From assembly GCA_037444845.1 (NCBI GenBank), contig JBBILQ010000033.1:1-28186 (forward strand): a stretch of 28,186 nucleotides of DNA, written 5' to 3'. Made by a program: the position numbers and the translations under genes. Under the pieces are notes generated by a model. It had not been told where the DNA came from. It saw nothing but the letters and a program-made list of their open reading frames with translations, and ran no database searches. Positions 6,208 to 13,427 of the stretch are shown piece after piece (position 1 is the first letter of the stretch; each line of letters begins with the position of its first letter). This DNA is from JARYMI01 sp037444845 (GTDB lineage Bacteria; Acidobacteriota; Aminicenantia; Aminicenantales; UBA8522).

Positions 6208-7089
6208 ATGAACTTAGCGGTCTTTGCGATCCTCCGAGACACGTTCAAGAGGTTTAACGGCGACAGGTGCTGGAACGCGGCGATCATTATCTCTTACTTT
6301 GCTTTTCTGTGCTCGGTGCCGGTCGTCGCCCTTTTTGTCTACGTCACGACAAAGATCGTGGGAAGCTCGGAGCTGGCCCTGCGGAGCCTTAACCTTTTCT
6401 CGGACGAATTTTTCGCCCACCTTGATCCGTCCTATTTTGAGAAGCTCAGGGCTGTATCCGACAACCTCAGCAACCTCGGCTGGTTCGGGCTTATCGGGTC
6501 GCTCATTTCGGCAAGCTTTCTTTTTTCCAACCTCATCCATTCGATCAACATCATCTTCCGGGCGAACTACCAGCGCTCGTTCGTCTACAACCGCCTGATC
6601 GAATACACGATCATGTTCACCATGGGCATCGTCCTGCTCATCTCGATTTCCATCACGGCCATCTGGACGGCCCTTCACCGGACGCTCCAGGAGAGCGCGT
6701 TCGTGGCCACTCACATCAACCCGGGGTTGATGTCCATCGTCAACAACTTCTTCGTCCAGTACCTTCTGCCTCTGGCCCTGACGTTTCTGGTTTTTTTTAT
6801 CTTTTATAAGTTCATCCCTGAAGTTAAAGTCCACACGGCCGCGGCGGCGCTGGCCGCGGCAATCGGCGCCGTGCTCTGGGAGGCGTTCAAGCGGGTTTTC
6901 GCCTTCTATGTGGCCAACTTATCGGCCATCGGCATCGTCCTGTCCAAGCTCCTCCGGGGGACGCTGACCTCGATCATTTTCTTCCTCCTGTGGATTTCCT
7001 TCTCGCTCGTCATCCTGCTCTGGAGCGCCGAGCTGGCAGCAGTGCTCAACGATAGGAGACATGCCAAAACAGGTGAAGGACGCGGCTAA
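6208..7089 (+). CDS. YihY/BrkB-family inner membrane protein
   Basis: A 293-residue membrane protein of the YihY/virulence factor BrkB family (once wrongly called ribonuclease BN). About six hydrophobic segments are visible, near residues 27-48, 94-112, 134-155, 183-204, 212-232 and 250-276. Family features are the ISYFAFLCSVPVVALF stretch in the first helix and the LWEAFKR motif near residue 225. The molecular role of the family is not settled. It stands 86 bp after atpE and 21 bp before lpxD, so it may be cotranscribed with both. The ribosome-binding site is weak. Confidence 0.85.
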   Translation: MNLAVFAILRDTFKRFNGDRCWNAAIIISYFAFLCSVPVVALFVYVTTKIVGSSELALRSLNLFSDEFFAHLDPSYFEKLRAVSDNLSNLGWFGLIGSLISASFLFSNLIHSINIIFRANYQRSFVYNRLIEYTIMFTMGIVLLISISITAIWTALHRTLQESAFVATHINPGLMSIVNNFFVQYLLPLALTFLVFFIFYKFIPEVKVHTAAAALAAAIGAVLWEAFKRVFAFYVANLSAIGIVLSKLLRGTLTSIIFFLLWISFSLVILLWSAELAAVLNDRRHAKTGEGRG

Positions 7090-7110
7090 GGAAAAGAGGA
7101 AGAGGTGGCG

Positions 7111-8178
7111 ATGGGCAAAGTGGAGCGCAAACAAGAAGCCGAGCGATTGACGCTCACGGTCAGGGAGCTGGCGGAGATTTTAGGCTGTCCGTTCGAGGGC
7201 GACGGCGAAGTCCGGATCAGGGACGTTTCGAGCCTGGAAAAGGCAGGGGAAGGAGACCTTGTCTTTTTGGGGCAGGCCAAGCTCAGGAAGAGGTTAGAGG
7301 AGACCCGGGCGTCGGCTGCCATCATCCCGCCGGGTGAGACATTCCGCCGGATTCCTGTGCTGATCGCAGAGAATCCTCATCTGGCGTTCGTCAAGGCTGT
7401 GGAGATTTTTTTTAAGCCTTACAGGCTGGAGCCCGGAATCCATCCTTCGGCCCAGGTCTCACCGACGGCGAAACTCGGGAAGGGCGTGGCGGTGGGCGCG
7501 CTGAGCGTTATCAGCGATGAGGTCGAGGTCGGGGAAGGGACGGTCATTTTCCCGCTGGTGGCCATCTATCCGCGGGTGAAGATAGGCGAGAGAACGGTCA
7601 TCCATTCCCACGCCTCCATCCGCGAGGGGGTGAGGGTCGGGAACCGCGTCATCATCCACAACGGCGCGGTCATCGGCTCGGACGGGTTCGGCTATATCAG
7701 GCTGGAAGACGGAAGCCACAGGAAAATCCCCCAGAAAGGGACCGTCGTCATCGAGGATGACGTGGAGATCGGAGCCAACACGGCCGTGGACAGGGCGGCG
7801 CTCGGCGAGACGATCATCCGGCGCGGCGCAAAGATCGACAACCTTGTCCAGGTGGCCCACAATGTCGAGATCGGCGAAAACTCCATCCTGACCGGCCAGG
7901 TCGGGATTGCGGGGAGCAGCCGGGTCGGCAGGAACGTCGTCATGGGAGGCCAGGCGGGAGTGGCCGACCATGTCAATGTCGGGGATGACGCGACGATCGC
8001 CGCTCAATCGGGGGTTCACAAGGACATTCCGGCGGGCGCGATCGTCGCCGGAACCCCACACCTTGATATCAAGGAGTCAGCGAAGATATGGGCTCTCCTG
8101 CCGAAGCTCTATGATCTCGTCAAGGACATGAAGAGGCTTAAGGCCAAGGTCGAGGAGCTCGAAAAATCCCTCAAATAG
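7111..8178 (+). CDS. lpxD: UDP-3-O-acylglucosamine N-acyltransferase (lipid A synthesis)
   Basis: LpxD transfers a 3-hydroxyacyl chain from acyl carrier protein to the amino group of UDP-3-O-acylglucosamine, the third step of lipid A synthesis in the cytoplasm. The N-terminal uridine-binding domain covers about residues 12-100, followed by hexapeptide repeats from about 110 to 305 that build a left-handed beta helix, then a C-terminal helical tail. The catalytic histidine is in NLVQVAHNVEIG (H250 from this start). The length of 355 residues is normal. The ATG at 7111 has an AGGAAGAGG ribosome-binding site; a GTG two codons earlier (7105) is the alternative. No other lpx gene is nearby. Confidence 0.95.
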   Translation: MGKVERKQEAERLTLTVRELAEILGCPFEGDGEVRIRDVSSLEKAGEGDLVFLGQAKLRKRLEETRASAAIIPPGETFRRIPVLIAENPHLAFVKAVEIFFKPYRLEPGIHPSAQVSPTAKLGKGVAVGALSVISDEVEVGEGTVIFPLVAIYPRVKIGERTVIHSHASIREGVRVGNRVIIHNGAVIGSDGFGYIRLEDGSHRKIPQKGTVVIEDDVEIGANTAVDRAALGETIIRRGAKIDNLVQVAHNVEIGENSILTGQVGIAGSSRVGRNVVMGGQAGVADHVNVGDDATIAAQSGVHKDIPAGAIVAGTPHLDIKESAKIWALLPKLYDLVKDMKRLKAKVEELEKSLK

Positions 8179-8196
8179 GGGGACGCCATACGTAAT
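8178..8196 (+). repeat. 19-bp perfect inverted repeat, left arm
   Basis: GGGGGACGCCATACGTAAT, starting in the lpxD stop codon, is the exact reverse complement of 8625-8643, which encodes the last residues and stop of trxB. The arms enclose the whole 428-bp intergenic block. Confidence 0.85.
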
Positions 8197-8200
8197 GCAC

Positions 8201-8362
8201 TTAACCTGGACTATTCACGAAATGAAAGGAAAAAATCCCCTCTCCCCATGTGGGAGAGGGTCGGGGTGAGGGGGATCATTCAAAGATTCCCCCTCCCCTC
8301 TATCCCCTCCCGCCAGGGGAGGGGGCGTTTTATCGTATCATTTTGTGAATAGATCAGGTTAA
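8201..8362 (+). mobile_element. 162-bp MITE-like element, copy A
   Basis: A non-coding element with imperfect terminal inverted repeats (22 of 25 bases match), starting TTAACCTGGACTATTCAC and bounded by TTAA on both sides. Inside are two GC-rich hairpins built from CCCTCTCCCC/GGGAGAGGG and CCCCTCCC/GGGAGGGG blocks. A second copy at 13245-13406 is its reverse complement with one mismatch in 162. There is no reading frame. The TTAA ends could be a target duplication, which would make it a short non-autonomous transposon moved by a transposase coded elsewhere. Confidence 0.75.
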
Positions 8363-8624
8363 TTAGGGAGAAGAAATTTTTTTAGGTTCAATGCGTGCGT
8401 CATCCAGACTAGAACAGAGACAGGCAGATTGATTGATTGGCTGATTGATTGACGGACCGATTGATAATTAGGGCGAGACGAAGCTAATGCAACGGGATCG
8501 GTGCACGCGCGCTTAATCATTGTTAGTATCCGCGATCTATCCCAGATTATTGATGATAATTTAAGTTATCAGGTATGTTGTACCCAATGAACAAAAAAGA
8601 ATTTAGATGGAAAGAATTAAGGTA
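8363..8624. other. intergenic remainder between lpxD and trxB
   Basis: The rest of the gap between the converging lpxD and trxB genes. Apart from the GATT-type repeat at 8427-8465 it is AT-rich sequence with no credible reading frame, no clear terminator and no RNA gene that I recognise. Confidence 0.5.
8427..8465 (+). repeat. GATT-type tetranucleotide tandem repeat
   Basis: About ten 4-bp units, six of them exact GATT and the others degenerate (GGCT, GACG, GACC, partial GAT). It lies in non-coding DNA, so length changes would not shift a reading frame. Confidence 0.6.
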
Positions 8625-8643
8625 ATTACGTATGGCGTCCCCC
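8625..8643 (-). repeat. 19-bp perfect inverted repeat, right arm
   Basis: Exact reverse complement of 8178-8196. It overlaps the last codons of trxB. Confidence 0.85.
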
Positions 8644-9564
8644 AATTTCTAAGTAGTCGTTGACGGATAAGGCGGCGGCGACTCCGGTGCCCACGGCCGT
8701 GGCCACCTGCTTCGGGCATGCGTCTGCCACATCGCCCGCGGCGAATATTCCCGGCTGTGATGTCCCCATTTTCTGATCGACCTTGATCTCCCCCCACTCG
8801 TTAAGCTCCACGAGCCCTTTGACAAACGCCGTGTGAGGGTCCATCCCGATGGAGACGAAGAGCCCGTCGAGCCGGAGAGGATAGGTTTTATTCTCCTTGA
8901 CGTTTCTGACGATGATGCGCTCAAGTTGGCTTTCCCCCTCGATAGCCTCGACGACTGAGTTCAAGAGGACCTCGATTTTGGCGTTTGAGAACACGCGCTC
9001 CTGGAGAATCTTGATGGCGCGGAACCGGTCGCGGCGGTGGATGAGGTAGAGCTTTCGGCAGAATTTCGTCAGGAAGACGGCTTCGTTCAGGGCGTTATCG
9101 CCGCCGCCGACAACGCCGACCTCCCGGTCGCGGAAAAACGCTCCGTCGCAGGTGGCACAGTAGGAGACGCCCTTCCCCGTGAGCCTCTCCTCGTCAGCCA
9201 GGCCAAGCTTCCGGTAAGAGGCGCCCGTAGCGATGATTACGGCCCTCGCCCTGTACTCTCTGTTCCGCCCGTCAACGACCCATCGCTCGCCGTCTTTACG
9301 GATAGCCTGAGCTTCGTCCGTCTCGATGGCCGCCCCGAACTTGAGCGCGTGTTTTTTGAAATTCTCCATCAGGTCAAGGGGGGCGACGCCCTCGGGAAAG
9401 CCCGGGAAATTCTCCACCCAGTCCGTGAGGAGGATCTGGCCTCCGGGCAGGACCTTCTCCAAAATGACCGTGGCCAGGCGGGCGCGTCCCGTGTAGAGAC
9501 CGGCAGCCAGGCCCGCCGGCCCGGCGCCGATGATGACGACATCGTAAACGGCGGTCGAGTTCAT
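8626..9564 (-). CDS. trxB: thioredoxin reductase (NADPH)
   Basis: Flavoenzyme that passes electrons from NADPH through FAD and a redox disulfide to thioredoxin in the cytoplasm. It has 312 residues, normal for the bacterial low-molecular-weight type. The FAD-binding GAGPAG motif is at residues 13-18, the redox CATC pair is C136/C139, the NADPH site has GGGDNA (153-158) and the HRRDRFRA stretch (176-183) typical of NADPH preference, and the C-terminal FAD motif reads GIFAAGDVADA. Its ATG overlaps the stop of trxA (ATGA), so enzyme and substrate are translated together. The last five codons lie in a 19-bp inverted repeat shared with the region behind lpxD. Confidence 0.96.
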   Translation of the reverse strand: MNSTAVYDVVIIGAGPAGLAAGLYTGRARLATVILEKVLPGGQILLTDWVENFPGFPEGVAPLDLMENFKKHALKFGAAIETDEAQAIRKDGERWVVDGRNREYRARAVIIATGASYRKLGLADEERLTGKGVSYCATCDGAFFRDREVGVVGGGDNALNEAVFLTKFCRKLYLIHRRDRFRAIKILQERVFSNAKIEVLLNSVVEAIEGESQLERIIVRNVKENKTYPLRLDGLFVSIGMDPHTAFVKGLVELNEWGEIKVDQKMGTSQPGIFAAGDVADACPKQVATAVGTGVAAALSVNDYLEIGGRHT

Positions 9565-9887
9565 ACGTGCTTACTGACAAGCTCAACGATTTTTTCGCTC
9601 GGATGGGCGCCGACCAGCGTCTCTTTGAGTTCGCCGTTTTTGAAAAGAAGGAGCGTCGGGATACCCCTGATGCCGTATTTGGCCGGGGTCTTCATGTTTT
9701 CATCGACGTTCATTTTGGCTACCTTCAGTTTATCGCCGTAAGTCTGAGCGATGTTTTCAACGGCCGGAGCGATCATCCGGCAGGGCATGCACCATTCCGC
9801 CCAGAAATCGACTAACACAGGCACGCCGGCTTTGAGCACTTCTTCCTCGAAAGTGGCATCTGAAACATTAAGAACGTCCCCAGCCAA
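9561..9887 (-). CDS. trxA: thioredoxin with WCMPC active site
   Basis: Small disulfide reductase, 108 residues. The active site is WCMPC (residues 32-36), where almost all thioredoxins have WCGPC; the cis-proline is P77 in RGIPTLL. The TTG at 9887 is chosen as start because a GAGGAGG ribosome-binding site lies in front of it and the resulting length is that of a standard thioredoxin; the open frame upstream runs into glgA and has no thioredoxin-like sequence. The start lies just inside the end of glgA, and the stop overlaps trxB by four bases. The partner reductase directly downstream supports the call. Confidence 0.95.
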   Translation of the reverse strand: MAGDVLNVSDATFEEEVLKAGVPVLVDFWAEWCMPCRMIAPAVENIAQTYGDKLKVAKMNVDENMKTPAKYGIRGIPTLLLFKNGELKETLVGAHPSEKIVELVSKHV

Positions 9888-9888
9888 T

Positions 9889-11361
9889 TCATCCTCCTCG
9901 TTTGGATTCCAATGCTTTCTCGTAGAGCCTGACATAGCCTCTGGCCGTGACCTCGAGTGAGTAATTCTGACGCAGCCCTGCTTCCCTGAGCCTGCGCCAG
10001 GCATCAGGAGCGTTGCGGTAGCAATCGATCGCCTCCCTCAAAGCAGCCAAAAGAGCGGCAGCCGAATATTCCCTGAAGACGAACCCGTTCCCTTCCCCTT
10101 TTGCGGGCGAATAAGGCTTGACCGTCTCCTTGAGGCCGCCCGTGGTCCGGACAACGGGAACTGTGCCGTAACGAAAGCCGTAGAACTGATTCAGCCCGCA
10201 CGGCTCGTGGAGTGAGGGGATGAGCAGGATATCAGCCCCGGCCACGACCTTGTGGGTCAAGGCTGGCCTGATCTCAAGCGGCGCGGCAATCCTGCCGCGG
10301 TGACGCCTGGCTGCTTCGCCAAGGGCGAGCTCGAATTTTTCATCTCCCTCGCCGCAGACAACGAGAGCGGCTTCCACGGCACCGATCTCGTCCAGGGCCT
10401 CGACCAGGATGTCCGTTCCCTTGTATCGGGAGAGATGAGAGATGTAAGCGATAAGAGGCGCCGTCTCGGGCAAGCGGAGCCCCAGTTCTTTGATCAGGGC
10501 CAGTTTGCAGGCGTTTTTTCCCGATATGTCGGCTGGGCCGTAGTTGGCCGCGAGATAAGGGTCTTTCTCCGGGTTCCAGGCTTCATAGTCGATGCCGCTC
10601 CGGACACTAAAAAAGGTGCCGCGGCGGCTCTTCAGAATCTCGCTCAGGCCGTGGCTGTGTTTCCTTGCCAGAACCTCCTGCTTGTAGGCGGAGCTGACCG
10701 TGTTGATGACATCGGCGTAGACGACCCCGGCTTTGAGGAAGTTGAACCGGCCGTTCAGGGAAAGCTCGCGGGGGTTGAAATAATTCCAGTTGAGCTCGGT
10801 CAGCATCAGGCTCTCGGGCGGAAAATCACCCTGGAAGGCAACGTTGTGGAGGGTAAGAACCGTGGCCACCCGGCTGAAGGCGCGCTCATTTTTGTAGTGC
10901 GTCCTCAGAAAAACGGGGACCAGGGCTGAGGGCCAGTTGTGGCAATGGATGATGTCCAATCGAAGCTTCGATTTCAAGAGGAATTCAAGGACGGCCCGGC
11001 TGAAAAAGATGAACCGCTCGTCGTTATCCAGGTACTCTCCGGTGGACGGCCCGTAGATTTTTTCCCTCAGGAAATACTTGGGGTTATCGATAAAATAAAT
11101 GTCGAAGTAGCCGTGCTCGGCTTTGGAGACGCCGGCCTTCACCCGCTCTCCGCCGAGCGGGACTGAAAGCTCCGGAAGCACTGTTTGCGTCGACAGGGAA
11201 TCGATCTCTAGCGTCCTGTACTTGGGCATGATGAGAGAGACGTTGAGGCCGAGCGAAGCGAGATACCTGGGCAGGGCGGCCGAAAAATCAGCCAGCTCGC
11301 CCGATTTGGCAAAGGGCAGGGCTTCGGGAGTGACAATGGCAACGTTCATTTTGGCGCTCAT
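9889..11361 (-). CDS. glgA: glycogen synthase (GT5, ADP-glucose type)
   Basis: Extends alpha-1,4-glucan chains using ADP-glucose in the cytoplasm. It is a GT-B fold enzyme of 490 residues. The N-terminal nucleotide-sugar motif reads KSGELADF (19-26) where the family has KxGGLADV, so the second glycine is a glutamate. HCHNWPSALVP (139-149), LHNVAFQG (171-178) and the C-terminal PSLHEPCGLNQ with the catalytic glutamate E386 are in place. The start is uncertain: ATG at 11361 is used, with ATG at 11349 and TTG at 11373 as alternatives, none with a good ribosome-binding site. No other glycogen gene is near; it sits between nadK and trxA. Confidence 0.9.
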   Translation of the reverse strand: MSAKMNVAIVTPEALPFAKSGELADFSAALPRYLASLGLNVSLIMPKYRTLEIDSLSTQTVLPELSVPLGGERVKAGVSKAEHGYFDIYFIDNPKYFLREKIYGPSTGEYLDNDERFIFFSRAVLEFLLKSKLRLDIIHCHNWPSALVPVFLRTHYKNERAFSRVATVLTLHNVAFQGDFPPESLMLTELNWNYFNPRELSLNGRFNFLKAGVVYADVINTVSSAYKQEVLARKHSHGLSEILKSRRGTFFSVRSGIDYEAWNPEKDPYLAANYGPADISGKNACKLALIKELGLRLPETAPLIAYISHLSRYKGTDILVEALDEIGAVEAALVVCGEGDEKFELALGEAARRHRGRIAAPLEIRPALTHKVVAGADILLIPSLHEPCGLNQFYGFRYGTVPVVRTTGGLKETVKPYSPAKGEGNGFVFREYSAAALLAALREAIDCYRNAPDAWRRLREAGLRQNYSLEVTARGYVRLYEKALESKRGG

Positions 11362-11410
11362 GGGGAAAATCAATGATAATGAGGGGGTGCGAAAAAGTCA
11401 AACGAAGGGA

Positions 11411-12268
11411 CTAAGGGAAAGCAGCCCAGCCGAGTTTTTCCTTGAGGAGGTCGAAGAAATTGCGCAGGGGGGAGGAAACAAGAAGAAGCTCGCAGCGGGC
11501 CCGCCGGACCTCGACGACATCGTTCCGGCCTAAAAGGACGCCCCGCTGGCCGTCCAGGGTCAGGTAGACTTCTTCGCCGGCCGTCAGGAGCTGGATCCTG
11601 ACCGTCGATTCTAAAGAGATGACCATCGGCCGAAAAGAAAGCGTGTGCGGGCAAATAGGGGACAGGATAAGTGCTGGGACATAAGGCTGGAGGATCGGCC
11701 CGCCCGCCGACAGCGAATAGGCCGTCGAGCCGGTCGGCGTGGAGATGATGAAGCCGTCCGCTTTGAGCGCGGCGATCTCCTTGTCGTCGATCCAGAGACC
11801 GATCTGGATCATCCTGGCCAGAGCGCCCTTGTTGACGACGACATCGTTCAGGCAATAGTACTTCTTTTCCCGGCATTCGGCCTCTAACATCTCCCTTGGG
11901 CTGATGATTCGTTCATCCCCGGCTAAAAGCGCCTCAATGGTCATGTACATCTCAGCGGTCGGGACTTCGGTCAGGAAACCAAGCCTGCCCAGGTTAACGC
12001 CTAACACGGGCACGTTCTCGAGTGCGGCCAGATGCGCGATGCTGAGGAGCGTGCCGTCACCCCCGAGGACGATGACCATGTCCGACCTGGACGGCACCTC
12101 TTCGCGGGGCACGCCGTCCTCCCGGTGAATCTTCCGCGCCGCCACGTCCTCAAGCAAACAGAGGATGTTTTTTTTCTCTAAATAGTCGACAAGCTCGGAT
12201 AGTATTTTTTCGATGTTGGGAGCGTGAGGCTTGACGATAATTCCAGCCCGCTCAATCTTTTGGCTCAT
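11411..12268 (-). CDS. nadK: NAD kinase
   Basis: Phosphorylates NAD to NADP in the cytoplasm using ATP or polyphosphate. It has 285 residues, normal length. The diagnostic GGDGT motif is at residues 69-73, followed by GVNLGRLGFLT and the LNDVVVNKG stretch that binds NAD, and the family TPTGSTAYSLSAGGP signature in the C-terminal domain. A GGGAGG ribosome-binding site lies six bases before the ATG. The start is inside the end of tlyA (17-nt overlap), a pairing seen in many bacteria. NADPH made from its product feeds the thioredoxin reductase coded downstream. Confidence 0.95.
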   Translation of the reverse strand: MSQKIERAGIIVKPHAPNIEKILSELVDYLEKKNILCLLEDVAARKIHREDGVPREEVPSRSDMVIVLGGDGTLLSIAHLAALENVPVLGVNLGRLGFLTEVPTAEMYMTIEALLAGDERIISPREMLEAECREKKYYCLNDVVVNKGALARMIQIGLWIDDKEIAALKADGFIISTPTGSTAYSLSAGGPILQPYVPALILSPICPHTLSFRPMVISLESTVRIQLLTAGEEVYLTLDGQRGVLLGRNDVVEVRRARCELLLVSSPLRNFFDLLKEKLGWAAFP

Positions 12269-13043
12269 GGACGACCTCCCTGACCAACGCTCTTATTTCT
12301 TCCCGGGGAAGCGGACTTCCGCCAGGAATGAAAAGCGCAAAAAACTCCCTGTTTCCCCTCTGCCCCCGGGTTGAACATTTCAACAGGCCGGCGACTCCAA
12401 ACCCTAACTTCTGCGCCTCTTCCAAAACCCGGCCAAGAACGGCCTCGTGCCGTCCCGGGTCCCTGATGACGCCCTTTTTCCCCACCTGGCGTTTACCCGC
12501 TTCAAACTGGGGCTTTAGAAGGCAGAGGACCAATCCTTCCCCCAGAAACCCGCGCACTGCCGGCAGCACTTTGAGCACGGAGATAAAAGACAGGTCGACG
12601 GTCGCCAGGCCGACCTTTTCGGCAAAATCTTCCTGGCCGAGGTAGCGGGCGTTTTTCTCGATGGGAACGACCCGGGGGTCATGCCTCAGCCGCCAGTCCA
12701 ACTGGCTCGTGGAGACATCCACGGCATAGACGCGGCTGGCTCCCCTCTTGAGAAGACAATCAGTAAACCCGCCCGTTGAACTCCCGAGGTCTGCCGCCAC
12801 TTTGCCTGAGACGGAAATCTTCCACGTGTCCAGGGCCTCCTCAAGCTTCAACCCTCCCCGGCTGACATAGGGAAGGCCTTTCTCGACGGATAGATTTTCA
12901 TCGGAGGCGACCAACTGCCCGGGCTTCTCCACCAGCCTGCCTCCGGCATGAACCATCCCGGCCATGATGAGAGCCTTCGCCTTCTCGCGGGTTTCAGCCA
13001 GGCCGCGGCTCACGACCAGCCTGTCCGCCCTGTCTTTCTTCAT
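12252..13043 (-). CDS. tlyA: TlyA-family rRNA 2'-O-methyltransferase
   Basis: Predicted SAM-dependent 2'-O-ribose methyltransferase acting on 16S and/or 23S rRNA; some members also act as hemolysins. It has 263 residues. An N-terminal S4 RNA-binding domain (about 1-62) precedes a FtsJ-like methyltransferase domain with the SAM motif DLGSSTGGFTDCLL and the K-D-K-E set (SRGGLKL, VDLSFIS, LLKPQFE, GNREFF). The ATG at 13043 is chosen because of a GGAGAG ribosome-binding site and family-like start (KKDRADRLVVSRGLAETREK); the frame is open 48 codons further, but that part has no family similarity. First gene of the tlyA-trxB block. Confidence 0.92.
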   Translation of the reverse strand: MKKDRADRLVVSRGLAETREKAKALIMAGMVHAGGRLVEKPGQLVASDENLSVEKGLPYVSRGGLKLEEALDTWKISVSGKVAADLGSSTGGFTDCLLKRGASRVYAVDVSTSQLDWRLRHDPRVVPIEKNARYLGQEDFAEKVGLATVDLSFISVLKVLPAVRGFLGEGLVLCLLKPQFEAGKRQVGKKGVIRDPGRHEAVLGRVLEEAQKLGFGVAGLLKCSTRGQRGNREFFALFIPGGSPLPREEIRALVREVVHEPKD

Positions 13044-13148
13044 TTTCTCTCCACGGCCGGTCCTTCTCTTCAGTTTATTCATTATCCTATAATAAATTGC
13101 CGACGGGAATTCTACCCCGCCCTCTTCCGTCCGAGACTGTACGGCGAT

Positions 13149-13237
13149 GTCATTGCGAGGGAGCAAAGCGACCGAAGCAATCTCCATCTGCTCTGAAAAA
13201 TATTAAGATTGCTTCGGGCTCTCGCCCTCGCAATGAC
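13149..13237. repeat. REP-like palindromic repeat
   Basis: GTCATTGCGAGGG at the left end mirrors CCCTCGCAATGAC at the right, with GAAGCAATCT and AGATTGCTTC forming an inner arm. Palindromes of this wording (starting TCATTGCGAG) are scattered through many bacterial genomes. It would fold into a long imperfect hairpin. Confidence 0.75.
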
Positions 13238-13244
13238 AACCCAT

Positions 13245-13406
13245 TTAACCTGATCTATTCACAAAATGATACGATAAAACGCCCCCTCCCCTGGCGGGAG
13301 GGGATAGAGGGGAGGGGGAATCTTTGAATGATCCCCCTCACCCCGACCCTCTCCCACATGGGGAGAGGAGATTTTTTCCTTTCATTTCGTGAATAGTCCA
13401 GGTTAA
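13245..13406 (-). mobile_element. 162-bp MITE-like element, copy B (inverted)
   Basis: Reverse complement of copy A at 8201-8362 with 161 of 162 bases identical. It is also bounded by TTAA at both ends. At its right end TTAATGC and GCATTAA (13403-13421) form a 7-bp palindrome that overlaps the terminal TTAA. Confidence 0.75.
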
Positions 13407-13427
13407 TGCACTTGGCATTAAAAAAAT

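Larger units (their letters stand above)
13044..13427. other. intergenic region with two repeat elements
   Basis: The 384 bp between the end of dxs and the start of tlyA hold no gene. Most of it is the REP-like palindrome (13149-13237) and copy B of the 162-bp element (13245-13406). The rest would have to contain the tlyA promoter; a GATAAT box on the minus strand about 30 bp upstream of the tlyA start is only a weak candidate. Confidence 0.6.

Noticed and set aside
6214..6834. 206-codon minus-strand frame inside the YihY-type gene
   Set aside because: Low-complexity, charged translation opposite a membrane protein; a shadow frame.
9037..9741. 234-codon plus-strand frame across trxB and trxA
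   Set aside because: It is antisense to two clear genes, has no recognisable domain and is explained by high GC codon use.
10252..10929. 225-codon plus-strand frame opposite glgA
   Set aside because: Lies wholly within a gene with intact motifs on the other strand and shows no domain.
8201..13406. Possible CRISPR from repeated GC-rich blocks
   Set aside because: There are only two copies, inverted and 5 kb apart, with no spacers of regular length and no cas genes.
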